Assembly (NCBI GenBank): GCA_025024175.1
Contig: QCXZ01000003.1
Span: 61,088,023 to 61,152,022, forward strand
Origin: Rhyzopertha dominica
Taxonomy: Eukaryota > Arthropoda > Insecta > Coleoptera > Bostrichidae
DNA: 64,000 bases
Direction: 5' to 3'
Under the pieces are notes generated by a model. It did not search any database. It saw nothing but the letters and a program-made list of their open reading frames with translations, and was not told the DNA's origin. Positions 1 through 10,288 of the stretch are shown one piece after another (the first letter of the stretch is position 1; every line of letters starts with the position of its first letter). The translations under genes were made by a program, and so were the position numbers.

Positions 1-127
1 GTGAACGTCTTGTTGCATATGTTGCAACAGAACTGTGGGGTTTTGTTGCACTCGTACTGCACGTGGCGTCTCAAGCTGGTTTTGTATTTATACATCTTGC
101 CACACTCAATGCAAGTGTACGGAAGAT
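1..127 (-). CDS. lola: lola alternative terminal exon, zinc fingers, cut by window edge
   Basis: The exon opens after an acceptor cttttag, and its first two bases complete a phase-1 codon (D). A full C2HC finger follows (C-IE-C, then GKMYKYKTSLRR, H, four residues, C). The second finger starts as CCNICNKTF and runs out of the window, so the stop codon is not seen. It is a partial cassette, the thirtieth alternative C-terminus counted in the window. Confidence 0.85.
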
Positions 128-232
128 CTAAAAGTAAATGCTTATTAAAATTATATACTGTAAATTTCAGTAGCAGAAGAACTACTTCCTACAGGTTAAC
201 TAAGATATCGACATCAAGAAAGCGAATGTTTA

Positions 233-456
233 TTAATCATAGCTTCTTGCCATTGAACACACATACTTCTTGTGCCTCTGCAGGTTACACTTCTGCGAGA
301 ACACTTTATTGCATCGTTCGCAACTGAATTTCACAACGTTAGGTGAATAACTACATTCATGCCTCATATGCCTGATCAGGTGAGACTTCCTTTTGTAATT
401 TGCCCCGCATCTCATACATAAAAATCTTCCGTTGTCGTCTTGAAGAATATTCGTAT
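233..456 (-). CDS. lola: lola alternative terminal exon, two C2HC fingers
   Basis: The acceptor is gttttag and the entry phase is 1 (D-T-N-I-L). Finger 1 is C-MR-C...H-x4-C. Finger 2 (C-ER-C-NKVFSQKCNLQR-H-KKYV-C) ends in Cys where most sister exons have His, so both fingers are C2HC. The inter-finger linker (SYSPNVVKFS) is longer than the usual GKEPxFx. The stop TAA overlaps a poly(A) signal: TTTATT on the plus strand at 229-234. Confidence 0.9.
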
Positions 457-644
457 CTAAAACAAAATATAAGTCAGTAAATGAAGATAATAGTTGGTCA
501 AGCCGCCATACCCACTACTACTTCTTTCGAGTAAACTTACCAAACCGACAGCTTCTAATTAGCACACTCATGGCGGAGTTAAATTCTTAGATCTGTGTAA
601 TTTCGTAGCACACACTTTATTGAACAAAATAAACAAACAGAACT

Positions 645-853
645 TCATTTTAAGGGTGGGTCATGATTATGGCTGCCTTTGAAGGCAACCACTCGACCAT
701 CGGTTCTACTGGTGTAAGCTCCAGCCTTGCAATAATTCTTGGCACAACGCCACCTTACTCTCGAACTGTTCTCATCAACTTTGCGTAACTTATAGTTGTC
801 GATTAGGAGCATCACCTTCCCTTTAGTGCTGCTTATCAATCTGACATTTGATG
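645..853 (-). CDS. lola: lola alternative terminal exon with FLYWCH zinc finger
   Basis: This exon has the same acceptor style (gttttag) and phase-1 entry (A-S-N-V-R) as its neighbours but carries a different fold. The sequence VRWRCAKNYCKAGAYTSR, followed by DGRVVAFKGSHNHDPP, has the W-x-C...C-x-A...H-x-H pattern of FLYWCH fingers. There is no C2H2 finger. It has 68 residues plus the junction codon and a TGA stop. A poly(A) signal (plus TTTATT) lies at 616-621. In Drosophila, FLYWCH C-termini are known from mod(mdg4), another BTB gene with trans-spliced 3' exons. That this cassette is spliced to the lola BTB module is inferred from phase, strand and position. Confidence 0.82.
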
Positions 854-998
854 CTAAAACAAAAGCCAGTTACAATCGACTGTTTGCAATGAAACAACTT
901 GGTGACTGCAAATGGCCGTTAATTCCCAAGTTTATTATACGTAAAACAAAGAAACTGCCATTATTACAAAATAAATTTAATAGCACTGATAAAAGATG

Positions 999-1222
999 CT
1001 ACATTTGTTTTCTGGAAGAGCTATGCATGAACATGTAGTGCGCTTTGAGGTTGCACTTGTGTCTGAACTGTCTGTGACAAATGTGACATCTAAATTGTGG
1101 CTCGACTCCACATTCATACTTTATATGTCTGACCAAGTGACCCTTTTGCTTGTACGACAACCCACACTGCGGACACACAAATCTGTCATGGTCGTCTTTC
1201 TCGAACTGAATATACCTGAAAA
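999..1222 (-). CDS. lola: lola alternative terminal exon, C2HC + C2H2
   Basis: Two AG sites lie 7 nt apart. Only the upstream one (cgcgcttttcag) keeps the finger frame from a phase-1 donor, giving V-F-R-Y-I-Q. Finger 1 is C-PQ-C-GLSYKQKGHLVR-H-IKYE-C and finger 2 is C-HI-C-HRQFRHKCNLKA-H-YMFM-H. The exon ends SSRKQM then TAG. The downstream AG would put the exon out of frame. A poly(A) signal (plus TTTATT) is at 931-936. Confidence 0.88.
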
Positions 1223-1419
1223 CTGAAAAGCGCGCTTTATAATTAATTTACCAAGAGGACCGGAGGTCGTGTTAGTAGAAAGCAGCATAACAGAAAGAAA
1301 AGTGATTAAAAATGTAAAAGTTGCATTTATTCGATCACAATTACAACACACGACACANAAAAAATAAGTTACGTATTACTACTACTGAAGTGCACTGGGA
1401 GAGCACCAGTATGCAAGTA

Positions 1420-2488
1420 CGAGGCATGTTTTTTAAGTAAGTACCGTTTTCCGATTCCGCCGCCGCAGCGCTACGGTCGGCGTTCCGCGCATGCGCGCTG
1501 GTTACCTACATCTCTTGTCTACGCACTGACGCCATTACAGTTTGATTCTTCATTGTATACATTGTTTACTGAGTGTTTAAGATGCCTCCGACAATCGTGA
1601 GTCCCGCCGATTGTGAAGTACGGACTGTTATACGATTTCTTAGTGCTAAAGGCGTAAAACCAATCTATATTCATCGTGAGATCTGTGAAGATTACGGACA
1701 AAACATTGTGAGTGATGGAATGGTAAGGAAATGGGTGAGAGCATTTAAAGATGGCCGCACAAATGTGCATGATGAAGAACAGAGTGGGCGTCCTTCGGTC
1801 GTTAATGAAGATTTGGTGCAGAAAGTGAACGAAAAGGTGAGAGAAAACAGACGCTTTACTATTTCATCATTGTGCGACTGCTTTCCTCAATATACTCGTA
1901 GTGTTTTGTATCGCATTGTGACCGAGAACTTGAATTACCGGAAATTGTGTTCACGTTGGGTTCCGAAAATGTTGACGGATTTGCACAAAACCCAACGTTT
2001 AGGCAGTGCATTGACTTTCCTTGAGCGGTACCACAATGAAGGTGAAGATTTTTTAGACCAAATTGTTACTGGTGGCCTACGTCACACCAGAATCGAAACA
2101 ACAATCCATGGAATGGCGACATTCATCATCACCCAAAAAAGTGAAGTTTAAGCAAACAATTTCTGCCCGGAAAATCATGTGCACAGTTTTTTGGGACAGA
2201 AAAGGAGTATTGCTAGTGGAGTTTCTGCCTCGTAATGAGACAATCAATGCAGCGTCTTATTGTAAGACATTGAACAATCTGCGTCGTGCAATCCAGGCGG
2301 CAGAATTTTATGAGGAGGGTATTCAGAAACTGGTGCCACGTTATGACACAAGTGCCTCAATATTCACGGAAATTATGTAGAAAAGTAGATTAAGGTACAG
2401 GCTTTCATGTAAGATAAAATTATTACGATATCTTTGCACGTCTTTTTTTTTAATTCCAAAACGGTACTTACTTAAAAAACATGCCTCG
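1420..2488 (+). mobile_element. Deleted mariner element
   Basis: Perfect 31-bp terminal inverted repeats (CGAGGCATGTTTTTTAAGTA... at 1420-1450, complement at 2458-2488) are bounded by TA on both sides (1418-1419, 2489-2490), the usual mariner target duplication. The element is 1069 bp, shorter than the roughly 1.3 kb typical of full-length mariners. The interior encodes recognisable mariner transposase in broken pieces. Identical inverted repeats suggest fairly recent insertion. It lies about 60 bp beyond the stop of the zinc-finger exon ending at 2552. Confidence 0.95.
1573..2380 (+). pseudogene. mariner transposase, frameshifted and deleted
   Basis: The first 159 or so codons (1573-2060) are the paired-like HTH half: MVRKWVRAFKDGRTNVHDEE, GRPSV, and FLDQIVTG just before the catalytic block. 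The reading frame then jumps at about 2071. The GDETW segment with the first catalytic Asp is missing, and sequence resumes as VAYVTPESKQQSMEWRH in another frame. A second deletion removes everything between LRRAIQ and the C-terminal LVPRYD, including the other catalytic acids. It cannot encode active transposase. Confidence 0.92.
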
Positions 2489-2528
2489 TACAATCCTAAA
2501 TTAGTACGAAGCATAATAATAGTCCAAC

Positions 2529-2544
2529 ATATATATATATATAT
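2529..2544. repeat. (TA)n microsatellite
   Basis: This short AT dinucleotide run lies between the mariner and the stop codon of the neighbouring zinc-finger exon. Confidence 0.8.
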
Positions 2545-2551
2545 CACAATA

Positions 2552-2838
2552 TTAAGTAAATGGTGTGTCCTGTTCGCTTTTAAGATGCCTTCTCAAACTA
2601 CCAGCACTGATCTGCTGATAGTGTAAATATTTCATGTGGGTCTTGCAGTTGCTCTTCTGTTTGAATTTCTTTCCGCAAAAATGGCACTCGAACCTTGGTT
2701 CTTTGCCGCACTCGAAATTCATATGCCTGATTAGGTGCGTCTTCTGTTTGTAAGTGGAGTTACATTTTCTGCATGGATATCGTCCACTGGAATCGGGCAA
2801 ATATTTGCTTCTCGATCGTACGGGACTGAACCAAATAT
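2552..2838 (-). CDS. lola: lola alternative terminal exon, C2HC + C2H2
   Basis: The acceptor tttttttag is followed by D-I-W-F-S-P. About 17 residues of leader precede finger 1 (C-RK-C-NSTYKQKTHLIR-H-MNFE-C) and finger 2 (C-HF-C-GKKFKQKSNCKT-H-MKYL-H). The tail is about 25 residues, ending QDTPFT then TAA. No AATAAA lies between the stop and the mariner. The next one (plus TTTATT, 1326-1331) is on the far side of the transposon, so the mariner probably sits in this isoform's 3' UTR. Confidence 0.9.
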
Positions 2839-3234
2839 CTAAAAAAATACGTATCGTTACTGAAAAAGGAAGGAATTATGAAGTAAAACTACACACAATG
2901 TTTTATGGGATTTTTTAATGGGGTTACTACTGGGACGTTAAAACAACATTTAATTTTACGGCGCATGGATGGCGCAGCTGTAAAACAAAAGCGGGTCGAT
3001 CAATGTTTAATTTAGTACTTTAAACGACAACCTCAAAGTGATTATCATTTACAGATATATTTCTCCTATACGTACACAAGATTATTGTATCATTCATAAT
3101 AGAATTGTTGGTATACTGAATGTATATTTTCTACGGAGGTATTTCCTAATATGCAAATTATTAATGGCATAGATTAAGTTATTTTTTGTATTATAATAGC
3201 AGAGTAAAATAACAAAATAAATGCTACTATTTTC
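2839..3234. other. Intergenic or intronic spacer
   Basis: This AT-rich stretch has no open frame, finger signature or repeat boundary that I can support. Confidence 0.5.
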
Positions 3235-4760
3235 GCTTTTATTGAACCAAAAAGTAAATTAAATAGCATAAAAAATACTACAAAACAGTAAATTTTTTTC
3301 AGTTCTTTTCATTAATGTCCACCGATAGTCAACTTTTTTTTATTTTAATTGGCAACATATGTATTTTTTAGTATATTCGGATAGGACTTTTTCCCGAATT
3401 TAACGATGTATAACATATTCATTTTTGAAAACGATTATTGAAAAAATAAAATGCCTAAGAAATTTCAACTGTCTTTCATTATTTATAAATNTCCGAATGT
3501 GCCATGAAAAAATGCGATAATTGTCAGTAAGTGGCACTGTGAGTTATCACTAGCTTTCTTAAATGCACTGTTGGAACGTTCTGCCACACAAAGAACGTAT
3601 TTTCGTAAAAATTAAACAATAAGTTGACAGACATATTGAAAGCGCATTTTGGACCTAACGTCTTCAATCGGTTCATCGTCACTGTGCGTTTTACGGATAG
3701 AGAAGTTCCAGGTTCGAATATATTCCAGAGAATTCAAAAAAATTTGAGAAATTGTAGANATCTAAAAAACTAAAGCACAATTATGTAGAATCGCCGAGAA
3801 TTGTAGTACAAGAAAAATCATGAACTTCCCCTCGCTAAAATGCACATAATATTGGAATATCAAAAACTACAGTCCATAGTATTTTTTAAGACCTCACATA
3901 GGTCGAAAAGTTCATGCATTAGAACAAAATGATTCGAACCGAAAAATGCAGTTTTGCTTTTATTTAAATGCTTTAGAACAAGATCCAATTAAACCCAGAA
4001 AATCTGAGTTTTGTCACCGACACTTATTTTCAAATACATTTTAGAGTAATCGTCTGGTGTGGTATTATAGCCGATCAATTAACTGAGACGTAGTTACCTA
4101 AATCAAGGGAAACACTTTATTAAATGAAAATGTCCGAAGCTTTTTAGATGAATACCTTCGACAGATTTAAATGGGGCATTTTTCGAACAAGATGGGGCTC
4201 GCGTATACAATGCAAGAGTAAATACTGATTGGTTGAATACCCTACTTGGAAATAGGTGAATAGGAACATCCGGTGCTATCAGGTGCCCAGCGCGTTCTCC
4301 ATATTTTACGCCCCTCAGTTTCTTATTGAGGACATATCAACAAAATCGAGTTTATAAATAACCTCTACAATATTTTAACATTGAAAAACAAAAAAGTGTT
4401 AGCACATGTAAAGAAATAAATGCCGTTTATCTTTTAAACTCGCGGAGTAATTTTTTTTAAACTTCTGTATAATACATTTAAAATGTCTCATGTTACATTA
4501 GGACATTTAAATAGTAAATAACAGAAGACAGTTTAAAATTTCTTATGCGTTTTATTTTTTACAATAATCGTTTATCAAAAATAGACATTTTATACACCGT
4601 TAAAGTCAGAAAAAAATCCAATTCATTATAGCAAAAAATATACTTTAATAATTAATTTAAAATAAAAAAGTTGACTACCGTTTGGAACTAGTGAAAAGAC
4701 CTAAAAAATAAAATATTACTATTTTGTAATATTTTTAATGCTATTTAATAAAAACGGACA
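3235..4760 (+). mobile_element. Decayed Tc1/mariner-like element with long inverted repeats
   Basis: Diverged inverted repeats of about 100 bp face each other. One is near 3240-3350, containing TAGTCAACTTTTTTTTATTTT; the other is near 4650-4760, containing AAAATAAAAAAGTTGACTA. Between them the plus strand reads the DDE half of a mariner-superfamily transposase around 4160-4350: F-F-E-Q-D-G-A, then W-L-N-T-L-L-G-N-R, a stop, and P-A-R-S-P-Y-F-T-P-L-S-F-F-L. Stops and frameshifts throughout make it an old relic. The exact outer ends are uncertain. Confidence 0.7.
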
Positions 4761-5699
4761 ATACATAACGGAGTTATGATTGTTGGTGTTTTTCAGGAAG
4801 CACCCCGAATATGAGAATCAGTCCCTTACACTATCAAGCCTAAGCAACGCCTTGAAATATGTTAAATGCACAAACGCATTTTAATGCAATTTGTAATGTC
4901 CTAGGTCAAATATTTATTATTATTTTATTGGTCATGTTATTAGATATTTCAATTGCGGTGTTTTAGTGGAAAATTGAACTTGGCAAAGTGATCAAATGGC
5001 TTGACCTATCAAAGGTCACTTCCTGTCAAAATGATGACAATTCGTAAATACCCGTTCAACAAAAAGATCCATTGCGTCAGACAGATGTGCTTTGCTTTCT
5101 CCTGATGCTTTCAAAAGTATGTCAGTAATGAAGATCAATATACTACAAATTCAAAATTACGTTAACCATAAGTATATGTGAAAAATCCTAATATATGGAT
5201 ACAGCAAATAAATATGCAGTTACAGTTGCAGTGAATGAAGTTTCGCACAATAAAATTAAAAAAAATATTTGCAACACATTTGTAATACCGTGCATCAAAT
5301 ACCAAGAAAACATTTAGCTATCACTGACAAAATCTACAAAGCAGGTAAAAACGTTTACCTCCTTAATCCACTTGTCACAGATAAATAAAAACTTGAAAGA
5401 TATAGTACTAAATCCTTTATTTACATCAATATTACAGAAATTAATGTAAAAATCTTTAAGCAGATACGTCTGGTTAAAGCAAGTATCCGAATAAAATTAC
5501 ATTGACATCTTAATATATACCGGACAAGGAATTCTAAAACACCAACAAGGCAATGAAAGCAACTGGACCTGACCTGACCTGGCTTGAAAATAGAATAATC
5601 AATGTAACAACAAACAATTAAAACATCACCTTATCGTACAGTATAAAGCGAATGCTGCTTAACCAGAAATGACCTGCTTTAAACAAATATGCATTAAAA
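4761..5699. other. AT-rich spacer
   Basis: No coding signal is seen. A short TGACC-rich stretch near 5568-5582 (gacctgacctgacctgg) resembles ones at about 8041-8085 and 13066, which suggests a small dispersed repeat. Confidence 0.5.
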
Positions 5700-5724
5700 A
5701 TTAATTAATTAATTAATTAATTAA
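5700..5724. repeat. (AATT)n microsatellite
   Basis: Tandem AATT units run directly into the stop codon (TAA) of the zinc-finger exon that ends at 5721. Confidence 0.85.
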
Positions 5725-5911
5725 CTGTCTCTGGCGTGAATAGACCAAATATGTGATTTCAAGTGGTGCTTCCTTTTAGCTTTATACGGGCAATTCATAT
5801 ATGGGCAGATAAAGCTTTCTTCTTTGCCGCAGTCAAACCTCTGGTGGCTATACAGCGACTGACTGTGTTTGTAGCACTTGCCGCAGTTCACACAACGAAA
5901 TGAGGTTTGGC
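5721..5911 (-). CDS. lola: lola alternative terminal exon, C2HC + C-x4-C C2H2
   Basis: The acceptor gtttcag leads into G-Q-T-S-F-R. Finger 1 is C-VN-C-GKCYKHSQSLYS-H-QRFD-C. Finger 2 has four residues between its cysteines (C-PYMN-C-PYKAKRKHHLKS-H-IWSI-H), a variant shared with the next two cassettes to the right. It ends ARDS then TAA. The exon has no ATG start, so a start-codon ORF search misses it. Its acceptor is only 40 nt from the stop of the cassette at 5952. Confidence 0.9.
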
Positions 5912-5951
5912 CTGAAACAAACGAGCAATTATTACATAAGAAATCAGAGAA

Positions 5952-6160
5952 TTACAGTAATGGCACAAGCACTTTCCTTACTCTGTTTCTCGTGTGTGTT
6001 AGCATGTGGATTTTGAGGTAATTTTTTCTTCTGCATTTGTATTCGCAGCCTTCAAATTTGCAAGCAAACGAAGGCATTTTTCCGCACTCGTACTTTTTGT
6101 GGGTCCAAAGTGATGGGTAGTGTTTGTATATCTTGCCGCATCTTTGGCATACATAGCCCC
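5952..6160 (-). CDS. lola: lola alternative terminal exon, C2HC + C-x4-C C2H2
   Basis: The acceptor aattgtag gives G-G-Y-V-C. Finger 1 is C-QR-C-GKIYKHYPSLWT-H-KKYE-C and finger 2 is C-KFEG-C-EYKCRRKNYLKI-H-MLT-H. The basic tail ends RVRKVLVPLL then TAA. The reading frame upstream of the acceptor is intron. Only 40 nt separate its stop from the next acceptor and no AATAAA is seen there, so this transcript may end inside or beyond the neighbouring exon. Confidence 0.9.
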
Positions 6161-6905
6161 CTACAATTTTATATAGTGATTTGTAGCAGTTACTGCAAAC
6201 GGCGAAACAACACATGCAATAGATGAATGACATAAATGTTGTTGCCTTTATGTAGACAGTAGTTATAACGAACTATGACCTTTTTGTCTGCGCCCAAATG
6301 TGCAATCCATCATACTATCAAGGCTCACGCATTGATCTAGCCGTTTTATTAAGCATTAAATTAATTTGTTAAGTGCATATAACTGCGAACACGCCTCTAA
6401 ACTCTTTTAACTTTCCATTATATTGAAATACTTTGTGGCTACCGACGTTCTTCACTCTGCATATTGCCTAACCGTAGGTCTATGTCAAGGGCTGGATAAG
6501 AAGTGACCATCAACTCTGAAGTGAGCAAACTTCTTGCACTCAAAAACGACCTCAAAATGCCTTCGCTGCATTAGAGCTGGATGTATGACGAAACAAATGC
6601 AACTTCTCTATTATAAAACGCGAATCATGAAGCTTTGATAGTGTGACGGATTGCATACTTGGGCGCAAACCTAGAGATCCGAGTTCGAGCCTCTGTCAAG
6701 TTACATAAATTTTGTCTGTTCACTAAAATAATTATCCTACAATTCCCATCGATAGATAGTACGTTAGTTATTTATCTCGCTGAAATTAACCATTTACAGT
6801 AAAACTAACACCATTCCATAATATAATCATAGTAAATTGTTATATAACTTTATTCAAAACAAACGAAAGAGTACATTGCGAAAGAGTTTTATTGAGAGAC
6901 GCACA
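6161..6905. other. Spacer between cassettes
   Basis: No exon is recognised. A pol III B-box-like string (gagttcgagcctc near 6679-6691) could be a SINE remnant. A poly(A) signal for the cassette at 6906 (plus TTTATT) is at 6849-6854. Confidence 0.5.
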
Positions 6906-7081
6906 TTAAACATCATAAATTTTATGTTTCTGGACGAGATGTCTTTTCAAGTTTCCACGTTCATGGGTCTTGTAAGGACACATGGCAACCTGACACTTGA
7001 GGTTAGCTTCTTTTCCGCAGTGCTTCTTGTGGAAATATAACCTTTTGAAAGAGCGACCACAAGTGTCACACGGCTTACCTC
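6906..7081 (-). CDS. lola: lola alternative terminal exon with non-canonical first finger
   Basis: The acceptor tttttttag gives G-G-K-P. Finger 1 is compact: C-DT-C-GRSFKRLYF-H-KK-H-C, with no four-residue His-to-Cys spacer, so its metal ligands are uncertain. Finger 2 is C-QVAM-C-PYKTHERGNLKR-H-LVQK-H. It ends KIYDV then TAA. It was recovered by eye from acceptor plus phase, since no long ATG frame exists on this strand. Confidence 0.87.
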
Positions 7082-7292
7082 CTAAAAAAACATTTCTAAT
7101 AAGACAGTGAACCTTAAAATCGAATGCTGAGCTTAAGGAATAGGATAAATTATAAGTCGGTTATCTTCTACTCATATTGTGTATAATTGGCACGAATAGG
7201 TACAGTTGGCTGATTTATAACTACTGCACTCCAAGGAATGAGTCACTTAGCTGTAGCATACACTTTATTTGCAAAGCTAGCACATACAATTT

Positions 7293-7504
7293 TTACTTAA
7301 ATGACGTCTGCCATATTTGGTGTTGTCCAGAATGTACAGTCTCTTGATGGAGTTTAGCAGTGAACTTCCTAGAGAACGACTTGGAGCAAATAGTACATGA
7401 GAAGCGAGATTTTTGTGCGCAGTCTTGATGAAAATGTGCTTTCATCGTATTCTGGTTCTTGTACAGCTTACCACATTTTGGGCAAGCAATTTTTTGCGAA
7501 ACTC
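7293..7504 (-). CDS. lola: lola alternative terminal exon, C2HC + C2H2
   Basis: The acceptor cttctttcag gives G-V-S-Q-K. Finger 1 is C-PK-C-GKLYKNQNTMKA-H-FHQD-C and finger 2 is C-TI-C-SKSFSRKFTAKL-H-QETV-H. The linker AQKSRFS departs from the common GKEP. A 13-residue tail ends QTSFK. A poly(A) signal (plus TTTATT) is at 7264-7269, about 25 nt beyond the stop. Confidence 0.9.
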
Positions 7505-8221
7505 CTGAAAGAAGTAATTGTATGAAGTGGCACATGAGACATGCTTAGCAATAACAGACACGTTGCACGCATTGCACATGTAATATAAACACGATTTTAA
7601 TCAAAACTCGTTTAATTATTAAATACTTAAGGCGTACACAGTCAACTTAGGTATCACACTAAAATAAGGCACGAACAAAGTGAGACCCGCAAGGTAACTA
7701 TCAATTTAAGGCACTAGAATAGATCAGTCGATATGAAAGCGTAAAAACACCTAGGTAACAAAAATCGCCTTATAAATCTAAACAAAAAAACCTACTGCTA
7801 CTTCCTAAACCATTCAAACTTATTTGTACTTTTAATGGACATGGTAATTAAGGCAAGAAAACGATATGGTTGATAATTAAACTACCGAATTTTCTCATTT
7901 ATTCTAAGCTAAACATATTTCAAAATTGAGAAATGAGTAGACAATTGTAAGATCGTAATCTCATAGCAAGATTAAGATTAATTATGTTAATTCCGAAAGT
8001 AAGATCTGATCTTAGGAGATATTCACATCAAACGATAAATGACCTTGACCTAGCAGGACCTGATCTGACCTGACCTGATCTAACATTATCAGACCCGAAC
8101 CAAACTTCCTGTTCAGTACCATGACCAAATACCCTACAATTGTTTATTCTTTTCTCTGTGTTTGGAACTCTAACGGCATCAAGGGAAATACTTATTTAGA
8201 AAAACAAAAATGTTAAGCCAT
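7505..8221. other. AT-rich spacer
   Basis: No exon is seen. TGACC repeats occur at about 8041-8085. A plus-strand TTTATT at 8143-8148 could serve as the poly(A) signal of the cassette at 8222. Confidence 0.5.
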
Positions 8222-8553
8222 CTAAGGCTCCTTATCAGTCTTCACGCCCTTATCCTTGCTGTGTTTGGTTTTTTCATGGACGTTTAGGTCGTACTTATGT
8301 TTGAAGCGACGGGTGCAAAATTGGCAGCGATATTTAGGTTCCTTTCCGCATTCAAACTTGATGTGGCGGGTCAGCGAATGCTTCAGACGATACGTGTTCG
8401 TGCACTTGGGGCACATAAACAGTTCAGTCAGGGGAACATCAAAATAACTGTCCAAATCGAGCAAGGCCGCCGACGACTTGTTTGCTTTTTTGTTTACCTG
8501 CCGTTCTTTTGGGACATTTTCACGGTTCGCATCGAGGGAGACACTGAAAGTTT
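8222..8553 (-). CDS. lola: lola alternative terminal exon, long leader, C2HC + C2H2
   Basis: The acceptor ttttccag gives E-T-F-S-V. A leader of about 50 mainly polar residues, containing a basic patch (VNKKANKSSAA), precedes finger 1 (C-PK-C-TNTYRLKHSLTR-H-IKFE-C) and finger 2 (C-QF-C-TRRFKHKYDLNV-H-EKTK-H). It ends with a Lys-rich tail (SKDKGVKTDKEP). An internal TTG is not the start: the true beginning is the acceptor 89 nt upstream. Confidence 0.9.
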
Positions 8554-9340
8554 CTGGAAAATAACCAATTAATCCGAGGAATGTATTAAATAATACAGCT
8601 ACAAAATTCTACAAAGAAAAATAATACTTGAACTAACTAAAAAAAAATACTTGAAATTCAAACAAATTTCATGCTCTGAACTTCTACTATCTACCGATCT
8701 CTAAAAATGTCTATACCTCTATAAATGAAGGTTACCTGAGTTTTATGACAAAAAAAAAACAGCGCACTGATATACATAATCCAAGAAAACCAGTGAACAA
8801 AACCACCACATAAATACCTACCTCCGAAAGTACCAACAATATTTTATCGTGATCCAGGTTGTTAGATTTTAAGATAATAAGAACAATTTCAAATGACCAT
8901 GTCATTTATTGGGTCATTTTCCTTATCTTGGCAACTAGACGCTATCTCCATCGCCCAGCGATACACCAAGTTTACTGCCTTCTACAATTTTGATTCTTTA
9001 ATAAATTCAAGGACTGTCCATAGTAAAAGTAATAAAAATAAACTTCAATAAGCATTGAAAAAAAGAAACAAAAATATGTCTTTGGTTGCAAGTTTGGAAA
9101 ATACGTTCACCTGAAGTTTATTTGGGAATCCTGATAATACAGGTAACTGGATGCTTCCTCTCAATGCGCTTATGTGCCTGTATTTTTGTTTCCTATTCTA
9201 AAATTACGTTAGGAAAGGACGAATGGAACATGTATATAAATACATGTAACACAACAGAAAAGAAATCATAAAATTTATTGAAACAAAAAATAACAAAAGG
9301 CTGTTACATTTTTAATAAGCAAAGGTGAAGGAAATTCGAA
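8554..9340. other. Spacer
   Basis: AT-rich sequence in which I see no exon or clear repeat. Confidence 0.45.
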
Positions 9341-9502
9341 TATGCAGGGTGTGATATCTCGGAAAACATTAATTTGAGAAAATATTAAAATACATCATAT
9401 CGTGCTACTGAAAAATTCATTTAAAAATGCTGAAATACAAGGTATAATATTTTAAGAAATTAAGTTTGGGCCGATAACTTTTTAACGTGACACCCTATAT
9501 TA
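9341..9502. mobile_element. Possible small MITE
   Basis: The left end GCAGGGTGTGATAT and the right end GTGACACCCTATA are imperfect inverted repeats about 160 bp apart, in the CAGGGTGTC style common for mariner-like miniature elements. There is no coding content and the target duplication is unclear. Confidence 0.4.
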
Positions 9503-9849
9503 AATTTGGATTCAGTATTGAAATCTACGCGAAGAGGGCTCGGGGGCGCTTTTGCAGGAAATTTGCAAAAAATGTGCACACATTGCCAAAATGCAGATTT
9601 TCGAAAATCAATCTGTATCCTATACTACCATAGATCTCGGACTGCGCTTTTCACTACTGAGTTTCTCATTAAAATTGATCTTTAGACAGCGGTATCAATT
9701 TTCTCCATGAATAAAGGAGTTTCCCTTTAAAAGTGTCCAATGTGGCCCATACCGCACATTTCTAGAAAAGTTTACGGCAACAGGAAGCGTTTCTGTACGT
9801 AGTTCTTTTAACTAAATTTTTAGAAAGAAACAAAAGCATGTTTTCAAGC

Positions 9850-10030
9850 CGCCTAGCGCGCAGCGTTTCCTCTTAGATGGCGCTGCGGACTATTGCTATT
9901 ATTAATTCACTAGGTATTCCTACCTGAGGAGTGTCAACAAGGACGAAACTAGTCGAAGGATCCAAATGGATTGATCAAAGCAGATGATATTTAGGTACCT
10001 GCCCTAGGTCGTAAGTGGCTACCACAGTCG
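9850..10030 (+). repeat. Hammerhead-bearing dispersed repeat, copy 1
   Basis: This shares blocks with 22030-22300: TATTCCTAC, GGACGAAACT, AATGGATT, and an AGATGGCGCTG...CTATTATTA block. Here that last block lies upstream of the ribozyme-like core, but in the 22-kb copy it lies downstream. This fits units that were once tandem. The parent element is not identified; Penelope-like elements and retrozyme-type repeats are candidates. Confidence 0.55.
9914..9964 (+). ncRNA. Type-I hammerhead ribozyme-like motif, copy 1
   Basis: In order: stem-I strand TCCTAC, core CTGAGGA (9924-9930, fitting CUGANGA), a stem-II hairpin GTGTC...GGAC, GAAA (9945-9948), a tiny stem III, and the cleavage triplet GTC (ending 9954), then GAAGGA to close stem I. 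All three core blocks are present. Stem II carries mismatches, so activity is doubtful. Confidence 0.5.
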
Positions 10031-10288
10031 TGACCTCTTAAGTGGCGCTGAGGGCTTTTCTTTTTACATTTCGCGCATGGTTCTTTAGTTATGATAGTAA
10101 ATAAGCAAGCGCCGCTCAAGACCAGGAAGGGGATTTACATTTACTTCACACTCTACATTGTAGAATCAAACCTTTATTGGCTAGACAGCACCAAAATACC
10201 TTGTCTCAACCACTCAAATGCAAAATCAATAAATCAACTTCTGGGAAAAGAAAGCAATACAACTTCTAATGAATGAAATTTCGTCCAT
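10031..10288. other. Spacer
   Basis: No exon is seen. A poly(A) signal (plus TTTATT, 10173-10178) lies about 115 nt past the stop of the next cassette. Confidence 0.4.

Noticed and set aside
1121..1351. Minus-strand frame using the downstream AG at the 999-1222 cassette
   Set aside because: It breaks the zinc-finger frame; the AG seven bases upstream gives the correct phase.
6641..6700. tRNA-like string with GTTCGAGCC
   Set aside because: No cloverleaf can be drawn.
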